This document shows, in pieces, positions 1 through 6,548 of a stretch of 10,694 nt of DNA; positions within the stretch are counted from its first letter, which is position 1, and every line of letters begins with the position of its first letter. The translations under genes and the position numbers were made by a program. The notes below the pieces were generated by a model, which saw nothing but the letters and a program-made list of their open reading frames with translations, was not told where the DNA came from and did no database searches. Source of the stretch: Acidobacteriota bacterium (GTDB lineage: Bacteria > Acidobacteriota > Vicinamibacteria > Vicinamibacterales > Vicinamibacteraceae); NCBI GenBank assembly GCA_013695405.1, contig JACDAO010000214.1, forward strand, positions 1 to 10,694, written 5' to 3'.

Positions 1-3
1 GCT

Positions 4-72
4 TCATACAATGAGGAGGTGCGGCTGTTCGTTCCAGGCGGCCAGAAAGTCCTGGATGCTCTGCTGCAATAT
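4..72 (-). pseudogene. Possible IS630-type transposase C-terminal remnant
   Basis: This stretch reads as LQQSIQDFLAAWNEQPHLLIV followed by TGA. Many IS630-family transposases end in an amphipathic helix, then a W/H-N-x-x-P-x-P-F-V-W type tail, and the part FLAAWNEQPH fits that pattern. Nearly all codons here end in G or C, as expected if this was once coding in the host. The frame is continuous with the ISAzo13-like fragment just upstream, but this tail does not resemble what follows at that point in ISAzo13 transposases. It may therefore be a second element joined to the first. Without the catalytic DDE part the family call is weak, and a chance open frame remains possible. Confidence 0.3.
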
Positions 73-223
73 GATCAGGAGCTCGCGGGTGTCGGGATTC
101 GTCTTGCGGCCGATGTACCGCCAGCACCGCGCAATGGACTCCGACGGCGAAGGCCGGGGTGTCGTGATCGATGCCCACGCTGGCCCACCCGGTATTCCGC
201 GCAAGGTCGTGGACGCCATGGCG
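73..223 (-). pseudogene. ISAzo13-family (Rhodopirellula-type) transposase fragment, frameshifted
   Basis: The minus strand directly after the uah stop reads HGVHDLARNTGW then ASVGIDHDTPAFAV (about 220-143), and one base later, in the next frame, ESIARCWRYIGRK then TNPDTRELLI (141-73). ISAzo13-type DDE transposases carry a closely similar block: a YGVYD(L/V)AxNxGWVxVGxDHDTAAFAVESIRRWW-like stretch ending in RxLLITAD. One extra G at about 142 separates AFAV from ESI, so the relic is frameshifted. Both the transposase N-terminus and everything after RELLI are missing. The first codon follows the TAG of the amidohydrolase gene in the same frame, so the fragment was inserted or rearranged right up against that gene. 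It is surely non-functional. The family call comes from recalled motifs, not a search. Confidence 0.7.
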
Positions 224-1462
224 CTACGTGCTGAGGCGTGCGAGCACGTCGGCAAGCACGGATGCGCCGCGCGTGATGGCCTCGGGGGACGCGTACTCGT
301 CCGGGCGATGGCTGAGGCCGCCACGGCATGGGATGAAGATCATGCCTGTCGGGGCGACGCGCGACATGAACAACGAATCGTGATACGCGCGACTGATCAT
401 CCGCTGATGCGTGAACCCGCGCGCATCACACGCCTGCTCGATGGCCTCGATGATCGCCGGCTCACACCGCGTCGGCGGGTCGGCGTTGATCGTCTCGGCA
501 CGGACGTTGACGCCGCGGCGTGACGCCGTCTCACGGCAGGCGGCCGAGACGCGCTCGAGCACGGCATCGCGCCGTGCCAGGTCGACGTCCCGGATGTCGA
601 CCGCAAGCGTGGTGCGGCTGGGAACGCTGTTCACCGCCCCGGGGAACACCTCGCAGACGCCAACGGTGCCGACGGTGTCGTCCGAGCCGCTCGCGCGCGC
701 CGCCGATTCCACACCGAGCGCAATCTCCGCTGCGGCGAGGAAGGCATCGTGGCGGTCCCTCATCAGCACGGCGCCAGCGTGTCCGCCCTCGCCCTCGACG
801 ATGATCCGCTGGCTCGACGGCGCGGCAATTGCCGTCACGACGCCTATGTCCACTCCGGCGCGCTCGAGCAGTGGGCCCTGCTCGATGTGCAGCTCCACGA
901 ACGCACAATAGGCATCGCTCGCCAGAGGAACCAGGGCGAGCGAATCGCCGAACCCCGCGTCGGCACGAGCGTCGTTCAACGAGCGCCCGTCGCCGCCCGT
1001 GAGGCGCTCGCCGGCTGATTCGTCCAGGCTCCCCGACAGCAGCCGGCTACCGAGGCAGCCGATGCCGAATCGAGTCGGCTCCTCGGATGTGAAGAGCATG
1101 AGGTCGATGGAGCGGCGCGCGCGGAAACCCGCCTCGCGAAGCGCGCGGATCGCCTCGAGGCCGCCGAGTACACCCACCGTGCCGTCGAATCGGCCAGCAT
1201 GCGGTATGGCGTCGATGTGGGATCCGGTGGCTACTGCGGGCGCGTGAGGATCGGTTCCCGTCCATCGCGCGTACAGGTTGCCGACGCCATCCTCCCGGAC
1301 GGAGAGTGCCGCGTCCCTGCAGAGCGACTTCAGGTACGCCCTCGCGCGCAGGTCCGTGTCGGTGAAGACGATCCGCGTCACGGCAGGCGCCGGCTCGTCC
1401 GAGAACGTCGCCAGCGTGTCGAGCTCGCGGGCGAGCCGCTGCGGATCCACACGCGCCGTCAT
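224..1462 (-). CDS. uah: Ureidoglycolate amidohydrolase (plant-type UAH, M20 family)
   Basis: Predicted 412-aa M20-family metallohydrolase that hydrolyses (S)-ureidoglycolate to glyoxylate, CO2 and two NH3, the last step of this operon's pathway. Visible metal-site residues: H82 (GSHIDAI), D93 (RFDGTVG), the acidic pair E127/E128 (FTSEEPTRFG), H192 (ELHIEQG) and H385 (GLSHRPDEY). It is assigned to UAH rather than allantoate amidohydrolase because EEPTRFGIGCLGSRLL, GGHAGAVLM (226-234) and RAYHDSLFM (359-366) match the plant UAH signature as I know it. The paralogue in this operon has EEEGVRF, GHAGTTPM and GAGHDAMIM instead. The ATG at 1462 was chosen because it overlaps the allE stop in an ATGA. 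The longer open frame upstream lies inside allE. It is the last gene of the operon and ends against a transposase relic. Main alternatives are a second allantoate amidohydrolase or an N-carbamoyl-amino-acid hydrolase. Confidence 0.9.
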   Translation of the reverse strand: MTARVDPQRLARELDTLATFSDEPAPAVTRIVFTDTDLRARAYLKSLCRDAALSVREDGVGNLYARWTGTDPHAPAVATGSHIDAIPHAGRFDGTVGVLGGLEAIRALREAGFRARRSIDLMLFTSEEPTRFGIGCLGSRLLSGSLDESAGERLTGGDGRSLNDARADAGFGDSLALVPLASDAYCAFVELHIEQGPLLERAGVDIGVVTAIAAPSSQRIIVEGEGGHAGAVLMRDRHDAFLAAAEIALGVESAARASGSDDTVGTVGVCEVFPGAVNSVPSRTTLAVDIRDVDLARRDAVLERVSAACRETASRRGVNVRAETINADPPTRCEPAIIEAIEQACDARGFTHQRMISRAYHDSLFMSRVAPTGMIFIPCRGGLSHRPDEYASPEAITRGASVLADVLARLST

Positions 1463-2178
1463 CGCGGGTGCCGGTTCCAATCCTTGTAGATCAGGTACTT
1501 CGCCGGAGTCCTGCCGACCGCGCCGAACCACTGCGGGCAGTACGGCGCCATCCAGATGAAGTCGCCGGCGGCCACGGGATGCCAGCAATCGGAGAGGCGA
1601 TAGATGCCGCCGCCACCCAGCATCAGCAGGCCGTGCTCCATGACATGAATCTCCACCGCGGGTAGTGCGGCGCCCGGCTGGTACGTCATCGTGTTCACTT
1701 GAAAATCACATGCCGCAGCGTCCGGGACGAGCGCGCGCACCTCCAGCCAGGGATCGTCGTCCAGGTACGTGGCCGTACGGTCCGCTTCCTTGCCGACCAG
1801 GAGCGCCGGCGGCTCGGTGCCCTGCAGCGTCTGGTACGGCTTCTCTATCACGACGGCGCGCGCCGTCGTCTTCGCCACGACGCGTGCCGCAGACCCGGCC
1901 GGCACATAGGCGAACCCACCGGCGTCGAGCACGTGCCCGTCGACAGCGACCTCACCCGCCAGCACATAGACGAACCGCTGATCCTCAGCCTGCGGCAACT
2001 CGCCCTCGCTGGCGAACTCGGCGGTGTACTGCGTGAACGCCGCGCCACCTGCGCGCGATATGTGCACGATCCCATACGCGTGTCGCATGCCGGGCAGCGC
2101 CGCGCGCACGAACGTGTCGGGCGTCTGGAGCAGATGATCAGGGCGCAGGCAGCTGCGCGTGTGTCCGAGGTGCTGCAC
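1459..2178 (-). CDS. allE: (S)-ureidoglycine aminohydrolase (bicupin)
   Basis: Predicted 239-aa bicupin that deaminates (S)-ureidoglycine, the unstable product of AllC, to (S)-ureidoglycolate and NH3. The N-terminal cupin spans roughly residues 35-110. The C-terminal cupin (about 160-230) holds the Mn-binding set of the family: E176 and H178 in EIHVMEHG, H182, and Q216 in APYCPQWF, followed by the family ending KYLIYKDWNR. The length is slightly below the 261 residues of the E. coli protein because the N-terminus is short. GTG at 2178 is preferred because a GGGAG lies 8 bases upstream and the next residues (QHLGHTRS) match the usual family start. A GTG at 2187 is also in frame, and the open frame extends far upstream inside allB. 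The start lies within allB (41-bp overlap), and the stop overlaps the next gene's ATG by 4 bases. Confidence 0.92.
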   Translation of the reverse strand: MQHLGHTRSCLRPDHLLQTPDTFVRAALPGMRHAYGIVHISRAGGAAFTQYTAEFASEGELPQAEDQRFVYVLAGEVAVDGHVLDAGGFAYVPAGSAARVVAKTTARAVVIEKPYQTLQGTEPPALLVGKEADRTATYLDDDPWLEVRALVPDAAACDFQVNTMTYQPGAALPAVEIHVMEHGLLMLGGGGIYRLSDCWHPVAAGDFIWMAPYCPQWFGAVGRTPAKYLIYKDWNRHPR

Positions 2179-3523
2179 TCCGTACACTCCCAACGTGTTG
2201 TGGCCGCACCATGCGACCGGGTGTGCGGGCGACGATCCGGCCGTCCGCGAAAATCGTCTCGCCGCGGCGGATCGTCCGAACCACACGGCCACGGAATGTC
2301 GTCCCCACGTACGGGCTGGTCCTGTGGCGCTGCTGCAGGTCCGCCGCGTCCAGCGTAAATGACGCCGACGGATCCACCAGTACCAGGTCGGCATCGTATC
2401 CGACCGCGATCGCTCCTTTTCGCTCGATGCGGAAGCGCTGTGACGGGACACCCGCCGTGAGCGCCGCCACGCGTTCCAGTGGCAGCCCGCGCTGGTGGTG
2501 CCCGCGATCCAGCAGCACGGCAAGCGTCGACTGCACGCCGGCGATCCCGCCCCACGCCGCAATGAAGTCCCCCGCCTTGAGTGACGGCTCGGATGGCGAA
2601 TGGTCCGAGGCCACGATATCGACGTGCCCGTGCAGCAGCTCGCGCCACAGCGCTTCGCGCGCGTCCGCTGGCCGCAGCGGGGGCGCGCTCTTTGCCACGG
2701 CGCCAAGCCGTTCGAGGTCGTCGTCCGTGAAGAACAGGTAATGCGGGCAGGTTTCGATTGAGACGTCCACTCCGCGGACGCGCGCTGCCGCGGCCATCGC
2801 GACGCCACGCCCGGAACTGACGTGAACGAGATGCAAACGTGCGCCGGTGTCGTGCGCGAAGAGCAGCGCGCGCTGGATGGCGTCGAGCTCCGCCACAATC
2901 GGTCTGGACGCCAGGAAGTCGCGCACGCCTCGACCGGTCATGCGTGCCGACAGGGTGCGCGTCAGCTCGTCGCTCTCCGCATGCACCGCCACAGGCAGGT
3001 CGAGACGCGCGGCTTCCCGCATTCCCTCCAGGAGCGTGACGTCGTCTGCGCGCGGGAACTCGGGCAGGCCCGAGTCGCACATGAACGCCTTGTAACCCAC
3101 GACGCCGCGTGCAGCAAGAGCGGCCATCTCGCCCACGTTGCCAGGGACGAGGCCGCCCCACAGGCCGAAATCCGTGATGGATCGGGCCTCGAGCGCGGCG
3201 CGCTTGTCGTCGAACGCGGCCGTGTCGACCGTACACGGCGTCGAGTTCAGCGGCATGTCGAAGAAGAGCGTCCCCCCGCCGGCGGCGAGCGCGCGGCTGC
3301 CCGTCGCGGCGCCTTCCCAGGACGCCCGCCCCGGCTCGTTGAAGTGCAGGTGCACGTCTATGACGCCGGGCAGCACGACAAGACCACTGGCGCTGAGCTC
3401 CTCCGCGCCCCCGGCAAGCTCCGGCTCGATCGCGGTGATGACCCCGCCATCGATGGCGACGTCCGCCCGTTGCTGGCCGGCCGGAGTCACGACGGTGCCC
3501 CCGCGGATGATCAGGCCGGTCAT
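2138..3523 (-). CDS. allB: Allantoinase
   Basis: Predicted 461-aa cyclic amidohydrolase of the dihydroorotase/allantoinase group that opens (S)-allantoin to allantoate. All binuclear metal ligands of the family are visible: H58 and H60 (DVHLHFNEPGR), K145 (VGYKAFMCDSG, the lysine that is normally carboxylated), H181 (VAVHAES), H234 (HLVHVSS) and D307 (VASDHSPS). SETCPHY-like IETCPHYLFF (257-265) is also typical. The C-terminal part after about residue 440 (RPQHVGSVRSAAPRTHAQLPAP) looks like a non-conserved extension, and it overlaps allE by 41 bp. The ATG at 3523 overlaps the stop of allC in an ATGA. A GTG two codons earlier is possible but less likely. No clear Shine-Dalgarno is seen, so reinitiation after allC translation is probable. 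The hydantoinase/dihydropyrimidinase relatives are less likely given the operon. Confidence 0.95.
   Translation of the reverse strand: MTGLIIRGGTVVTPAGQQRADVAIDGGVITAIEPELAGGAEELSASGLVVLPGVIDVHLHFNEPGRASWEGAATGSRALAAGGGTLFFDMPLNSTPCTVDTAAFDDKRAALEARSITDFGLWGGLVPGNVGEMAALAARGVVGYKAFMCDSGLPEFPRADDVTLLEGMREAARLDLPVAVHAESDELTRTLSARMTGRGVRDFLASRPIVAELDAIQRALLFAHDTGARLHLVHVSSGRGVAMAAAARVRGVDVSIETCPHYLFFTDDDLERLGAVAKSAPPLRPADAREALWRELLHGHVDIVASDHSPSEPSLKAGDFIAAWGGIAGVQSTLAVLLDRGHHQRGLPLERVAALTAGVPSQRFRIERKGAIAVGYDADLVLVDPSASFTLDAADLQQRHRTSPYVGTTFRGRVVRTIRRGETIFADGRIVARTPGRMVRPQHVGSVRSAAPRTHAQLPAP
2187..2191 (-). promoter_or_regulatory. Shine-Dalgarno of allE, inside the end of allB
   Basis: GGGAG stands 8 bases upstream of the GTG at 2178 and only 0 bases upstream of the other in-frame GTG at 2185-2187. 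This spacing decides for the downstream GTG as the allE start. The site lies within the last codons of allB, which suggests coupled translation. Confidence 0.55.
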
Positions 3524-4809
3524 GACCACAGGCGAACCGTGCCGAGCTCGTCGAGAACGTGAAGGCCCGCCAACAACGCCGCCGCGACGTCGTCTTCGCG
3601 CACGGCCTCATCGGGATGATGGCTGAGCCCGCCCGGGCTGCGAAGGAACAGCATTGCGGTGGGCATCAACGGGGCCATGATCATCGCATCGTGACCGGCG
3701 CCGCTCACCAGGCGGCACACGGGCACTCCGGCACGCAACACGGCACGCTGCAGGACTGCGATTTGCGCCGCGTGCATCGCGACGGCAGGCTGGTCGAGGC
3801 GGGACGTCCACGTCACGTCCACTGCGCGTCGGCTGCCAATCTCATGTGCCGCTCCGGCCAGCCGCGTCGCTGCGGCCTTGCGTGCCTCGTCGTCGGCATG
3901 CCGCACGTCGAGCGTGGCCCAGCAGCGGCCAGGGATGACGTTCGCAGCGCCCGGCTCGACGCTGACATGGCCAACGGTCGCCACAAGTCCCGGCCTCTGC
4001 TGCGCCTCGTGCTCCACGATCGCAATCCACTCCGCCGCGGCGGCGAGCGCGTCACGTCGGTGGCTCATCGGGGTTGTGCCCGCGTGACCCGCGCCGCCCG
4101 TGAAGACGACGTCGGCGCGCGTCTGCCCGGCAATCGCCTCCACGATCCCGAGAGGCACGCCGAGGCCGTCGAGCACCGGCCCCTGCTCGATGTGGAACTC
4201 GAGGTAACCGAGGAACGGTCCCTGCGCCCTGGCCGCCGGAATGTCCGCCGGATTCAACCCGAAGGCGCTGATTGCCCCGGCGACGCACCGGCCGTGAGCG
4301 TCCCGCCGCTCGAGCAGGTCGTCGTCGAGGGTGCCCGCAACGGCGCGGCTGCCAATGAATGGCACACCGAAGCGGACGCCTTCCTCTTCCGAGAAGCCGA
4401 CAACCTCGATTGCGTAAGTAAGCCTGGCACCGTGGAGCGCCTCCACGAGCGCGATGCCGATCACGACGCCGAGAACCCCGTCGAACGCACCTGCGCGTGG
4501 GACGGTGTCCAGGTGCGAGCCGATGAGCAGCGTCGGCACGGACCGCGTCGATTCAGCTGGCCCGGGATCGGCTGCCGCGTAGACGCCGCGCAGGTTGCCT
4601 GCGCCATCCACGCGTGTGCTCATCCCTGCGCGCGTCATCCACGACGTCAGCGTCGCGTGGACGTCGCGCATGGGCTCGGACAGGAACGTACGCGTCGTGC
4701 TCTCCGGCTCCTCCGAGAAGCGTGCGAGGGCGCGACAGCAATCGACGACGCGTGCGGCGAGCTCCGAATGGACCGGCTCACGCCGGACACGACGAGGGTC
4801 CTTCGCCAC
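3520..4809 (-). CDS. allC: Allantoate amidohydrolase (M20 family)
   Basis: Predicted 429-aa metallohydrolase that converts allantoate to (S)-ureidoglycine, CO2 and NH3. M20 metal and catalytic residues are seen at H99 (GSHLDTV), D110 (AFDGVLG), the EEE at 141-143 (FSEEEGVRF), H206 (LEFHIEQG) and H397 (GGLSHHPDE). The dimerisation-lid region contains GGAGHAGTTPMSHRRDA (238-253), the form found in allantoate amidohydrolases, whereas the second M20 enzyme of this operon has GHAGAVLM. The GTG at 4809 shares its first G with the TAG of uraH (TAGTG). A GGGGG five bases upstream, formed by the Arg-Gly codons of the UraH C-terminus, serves as a strong ribosome site. The order allC before allB does not follow the reaction order, but both belong to the same translation-coupled set. 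N-carbamoyl-L-amino-acid hydrolases are the nearest alternative. Confidence 0.92.
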   Translation of the reverse strand: MAKDPRRVRREPVHSELAARVVDCCRALARFSEEPESTTRTFLSEPMRDVHATLTSWMTRAGMSTRVDGAGNLRGVYAAADPGPAESTRSVPTLLIGSHLDTVPRAGAFDGVLGVVIGIALVEALHGARLTYAIEVVGFSEEEGVRFGVPFIGSRAVAGTLDDDLLERRDAHGRCVAGAISAFGLNPADIPAARAQGPFLGYLEFHIEQGPVLDGLGVPLGIVEAIAGQTRADVVFTGGAGHAGTTPMSHRRDALAAAAEWIAIVEHEAQQRPGLVATVGHVSVEPGAANVIPGRCWATLDVRHADDEARKAAATRLAGAAHEIGSRRAVDVTWTSRLDQPAVAMHAAQIAVLQRAVLRAGVPVCRLVSGAGHDAMIMAPLMPTAMLFLRSPGGLSHHPDEAVREDDVAAALLAGLHVLDELGTVRLWS

Positions 4810-5162
4810 TATGACCCCCGGTACGTGCTGTAGCCGTACGGCGAGATCAGCAGCGGCACGTGGTAGTCGCCGGTCGCGTCGGCGATGCCGATGCGGACCA
4901 CGACTCTGTCGAGGAACGGCGGATCGGGCAGCACGACACCGGCGGCTCGGAAATAGTCTCCGGCATGGAAGACGAGCTCGTACACGCCAGCCTCGAGGCG
5001 ATCGCCTTCCAGCAGGGGCACGTCGGTGCGCCCCTCGGCATTGGTGGTGTGGAGCGCGACGCGCCGGGACCCACCCTCGGCGAGGATGTGCAACTCGATG
5101 TGGACGCCCCGTGCGGGCATTCCCAGCGAGGTGTCGAGGACGTGTGTGGACAGCCGCGCCAT
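4809..5162 (-). CDS. uraH: 5-hydroxyisourate hydrolase (transthyretin-like)
   Basis: 117-aa transthyretin-related protein, the usual length for the family. It hydrolyses 5-hydroxyisourate, the product of urate oxidase, to OHCU. The catalytic set is intact: H7 in LSTHVLDTSLG, R45 in GRTD, and H101 in DYHVPLLISPYGYSTYRGS, with the diagnostic C-terminal YRGS tetrapeptide (114-117). There is no signal peptide or peroxisomal-type fusion, so it should act in the cytoplasm as a tetramer. ATG at 5162 follows the urate oxidase stop after one base (TGAGATG), so translation is probably coupled. Its stop shares a base with the allC start. The alternative name is pucM. Identification is secure. Confidence 0.97.
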   Translation of the reverse strand: MARLSTHVLDTSLGMPARGVHIELHILAEGGSRRVALHTTNAEGRTDVPLLEGDRLEAGVYELVFHAGDYFRAAGVVLPDPPFLDRVVVRIGIADATGDYHVPLLISPYGYSTYRGS

Positions 5163-5163
5163 C

Positions 5164-6012
5164 TCAGCGGGCGAGCCTCAGGCCGAGACAGCCGTACGGC
5201 GGGCGGGCATCGGTGTAGACGCCCAACGCTTCGCCACGTTCCGCGACGGTGTCCCACGTGCGGTTGTCGGCCTGCAGGTGGACCTCCGCGATCGAGGGAA
5301 TCTCCTCCAGCATCCGTGCGCCGATCTTGTGGATCACCTGCTGAATGCTTCCGGACTCGAACGAGCGGAACACGTCGCGGACGATCGCGCGTGCGTGCCG
5401 CGTGATCCCGTTGCGGCCAAACGCCGCGTCGGACGCCGTGTAACGCCACTCCAGGTCGAGCCACATGTGCAGCGGCCGGTTGTGGATGTCCGGAAGCGTC
5501 GTGTACTGGTCACGAACAAACCCATGAAACGCGCTGCCGGCAAGACGGAGCAGCTTGAAGCCCCGGATCCCTGCCGTCGCTTCCACGGTTCTGTCGCGCG
5601 ACAGCTCGACGCGTGCGGTGGCGCGGTCGGGGCCCGCCGGCGCGAACGCCACCGCGCCGTCGATGCCGTCGTACGGAATCTCCACGGCCGACACCTGCAC
5701 CCCCTCGACCTGCGCATAGAGGCCGAGGAATTTCATCGCGAGGAAGCGGCACAGGTCCGCCAGGTCATCTCCGTCGAAGTTCATCGTCTCACGCTGGATG
5801 AAGTTCTTCATCGAGTCGGTCGCGACCAGGCCGGTGTTGTCGCCGGTAGTATACGTAGGCCAGAAGGCATCGCCGTACACGAGCATCAGGACGTTTGCGC
5901 CGAAGACGGGACTCTGCCCCTCGGGTGTGCGACCGTCTCGGTTGAGGCGATAGACGGTGACGTCGCCCTTGCCGTAGTAGCTGCGCTTCCAGCCGCTCGC
6001 GAACTGTTCCAC
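5164..6012 (-). CDS. pucL: Urate oxidase (uricase, cofactor-free)
   Basis: Predicted 282-aa uricase that oxidises urate with O2 to 5-hydroxyisourate. It has the tandem T-fold architecture of the family. Recognisable sites are K15 (YGKGDVTVYR), T65/D66 (GLVATDSMKN), F165 (FHGFVRDQYTTL), R179 (IHNRPL), Q224 (GSIQQVIHK) and N250 (ADNRTWDTV), and it ends near ARPPYGCLGL. These correspond to the substrate-binding and K-T catalytic positions of the Aspergillus enzyme. The Aspergillus NKH motif reads NRT here, a form I associate with the bacterial branch. GTG at 6012 was chosen because GGAG lies five bases upstream and translation enters YYGKGDV soon after. The same frame stays open for over 1 kb upstream, but only as antisense-like noise across uraD and xdhB. 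There is no N-terminal UraD fusion; UraD is a separate gene 29 bp upstream. Confidence 0.95.
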   Translation of the reverse strand: MEQFASGWKRSYYGKGDVTVYRLNRDGRTPEGQSPVFGANVLMLVYGDAFWPTYTTGDNTGLVATDSMKNFIQRETMNFDGDDLADLCRFLAMKFLGLYAQVEGVQVSAVEIPYDGIDGAVAFAPAGPDRATARVELSRDRTVEATAGIRGFKLLRLAGSAFHGFVRDQYTTLPDIHNRPLHMWLDLEWRYTASDAAFGRNGITRHARAIVRDVFRSFESGSIQQVIHKIGARMLEEIPSIAEVHLQADNRTWDTVAERGEALGVYTDARPPYGCLGLRLAR

Positions 6013-6017
6013 GTGGT

Positions 6018-6021
6018 CTCC
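6018..6021 (-). promoter_or_regulatory. Shine-Dalgarno fixing the urate oxidase start
   Basis: GGAG is 5 bases upstream of the GTG at 6012, in the 29-bp gap after uraD. It decides the start in a frame that has no upstream stop codon for more than 1 kb. Confidence 0.55.
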
Positions 6022-6041
6022 ACGCCGGATCGAGCCGGACG

Positions 6042-6536
6042 CTACGTGCGAAAGATATTCTCGAGGCGGATGCGAGCGATACGGGACACCTGCCGCAGCG
6101 CCTCGGTCAACTCTTCGTCCGGTGCGCCCGCGAGCCGTTGCTCCAGCGCGTCGAGGATCTCGGGCGTCGTCCTGCCTGTCACGGCCAACACGAACGGAAA
6201 CGCGAACTTCCCGCGATACGCGGAGTTCAGCCGGTGCAGCCGTTCGAACTGGTCCGGAGTGAGACGGTCCAGCCCGGCGCCGGCCTGTTCGCTCGTTGAC
6301 GCCTCGCTCATGCGCGCACGTACGCCGAGGTCGGGATGGGCGCGCAGCAGCGAGAGCTGCTCGTCGCGCGTCGCAGACGCGACTTCGTCTGACATCGTGC
6401 CATGCAACTGGTCGACATCGTCGAACGGTCGTCGGGACCAGGCACGCTCTGCGACCCACGGTGAATGCTCGAACACCCACCCGATGGCGGCGACGAACCC
6501 TGAGCGGTCGCAGGCATTCACTTCGGGAATCGTCAC
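6042..6536 (-). CDS. uraD: OHCU decarboxylase
   Basis: 164-aa all-helical decarboxylase, the usual family length. It converts 2-oxo-4-hydroxy-4-carboxy-5-ureidoimidazoline to (S)-allantoin, setting the stereochemistry that allantoinase needs. Motifs in order: HSPWVAERAW (24-33), LLRAHPDLG (64-71) with catalytic H67, EQAGAGL (83-89) with E83, YRGKFAFPFVLAV (107-119), and RIARIRLENIF near the C-terminus. GTG at 6536 is 12 bp after the xdhB stop. A GAGGG about 9 bases upstream and a closer AGGA could both serve as ribosome site. The enzyme acts in the cytoplasm between UraH and AllB. Identification is secure. Confidence 0.96.
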   Translation of the reverse strand: MTIPEVNACDRSGFVAAIGWVFEHSPWVAERAWSRRPFDDVDQLHGTMSDEVASATRDEQLSLLRAHPDLGVRARMSEASTSEQAGAGLDRLTPDQFERLHRLNSAYRGKFAFPFVLAVTGRTTPEILDALEQRLAGAPDEELTEALRQVSRIARIRLENIFRT

Positions 6537-6548
6537 GTCCTGCGACCC

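Noticed and set aside
212..223. CGCCATGGCG palindrome just after the uah stop as a terminator
   Set aside because: It has no loop and no U-run, and it is explained as part of the transposase relic reading frame.
11..523. 170-codon plus-strand frame at the left edge
   Set aside because: It runs antisense to the end of uah and the transposase relic; no recognisable domain.
1848..3611. 587-codon minus-strand frame overlapping allB and the start of allE
   Set aside because: Arg/Pro/Gly-rich out-of-frame shadow of allB; the real frame has all allantoinase metal ligands.
3559..4833. 424-codon open frame on the plus strand opposite allC
   Set aside because: Antisense shadow of allC; no motif, and the minus-strand gene has all catalytic residues.
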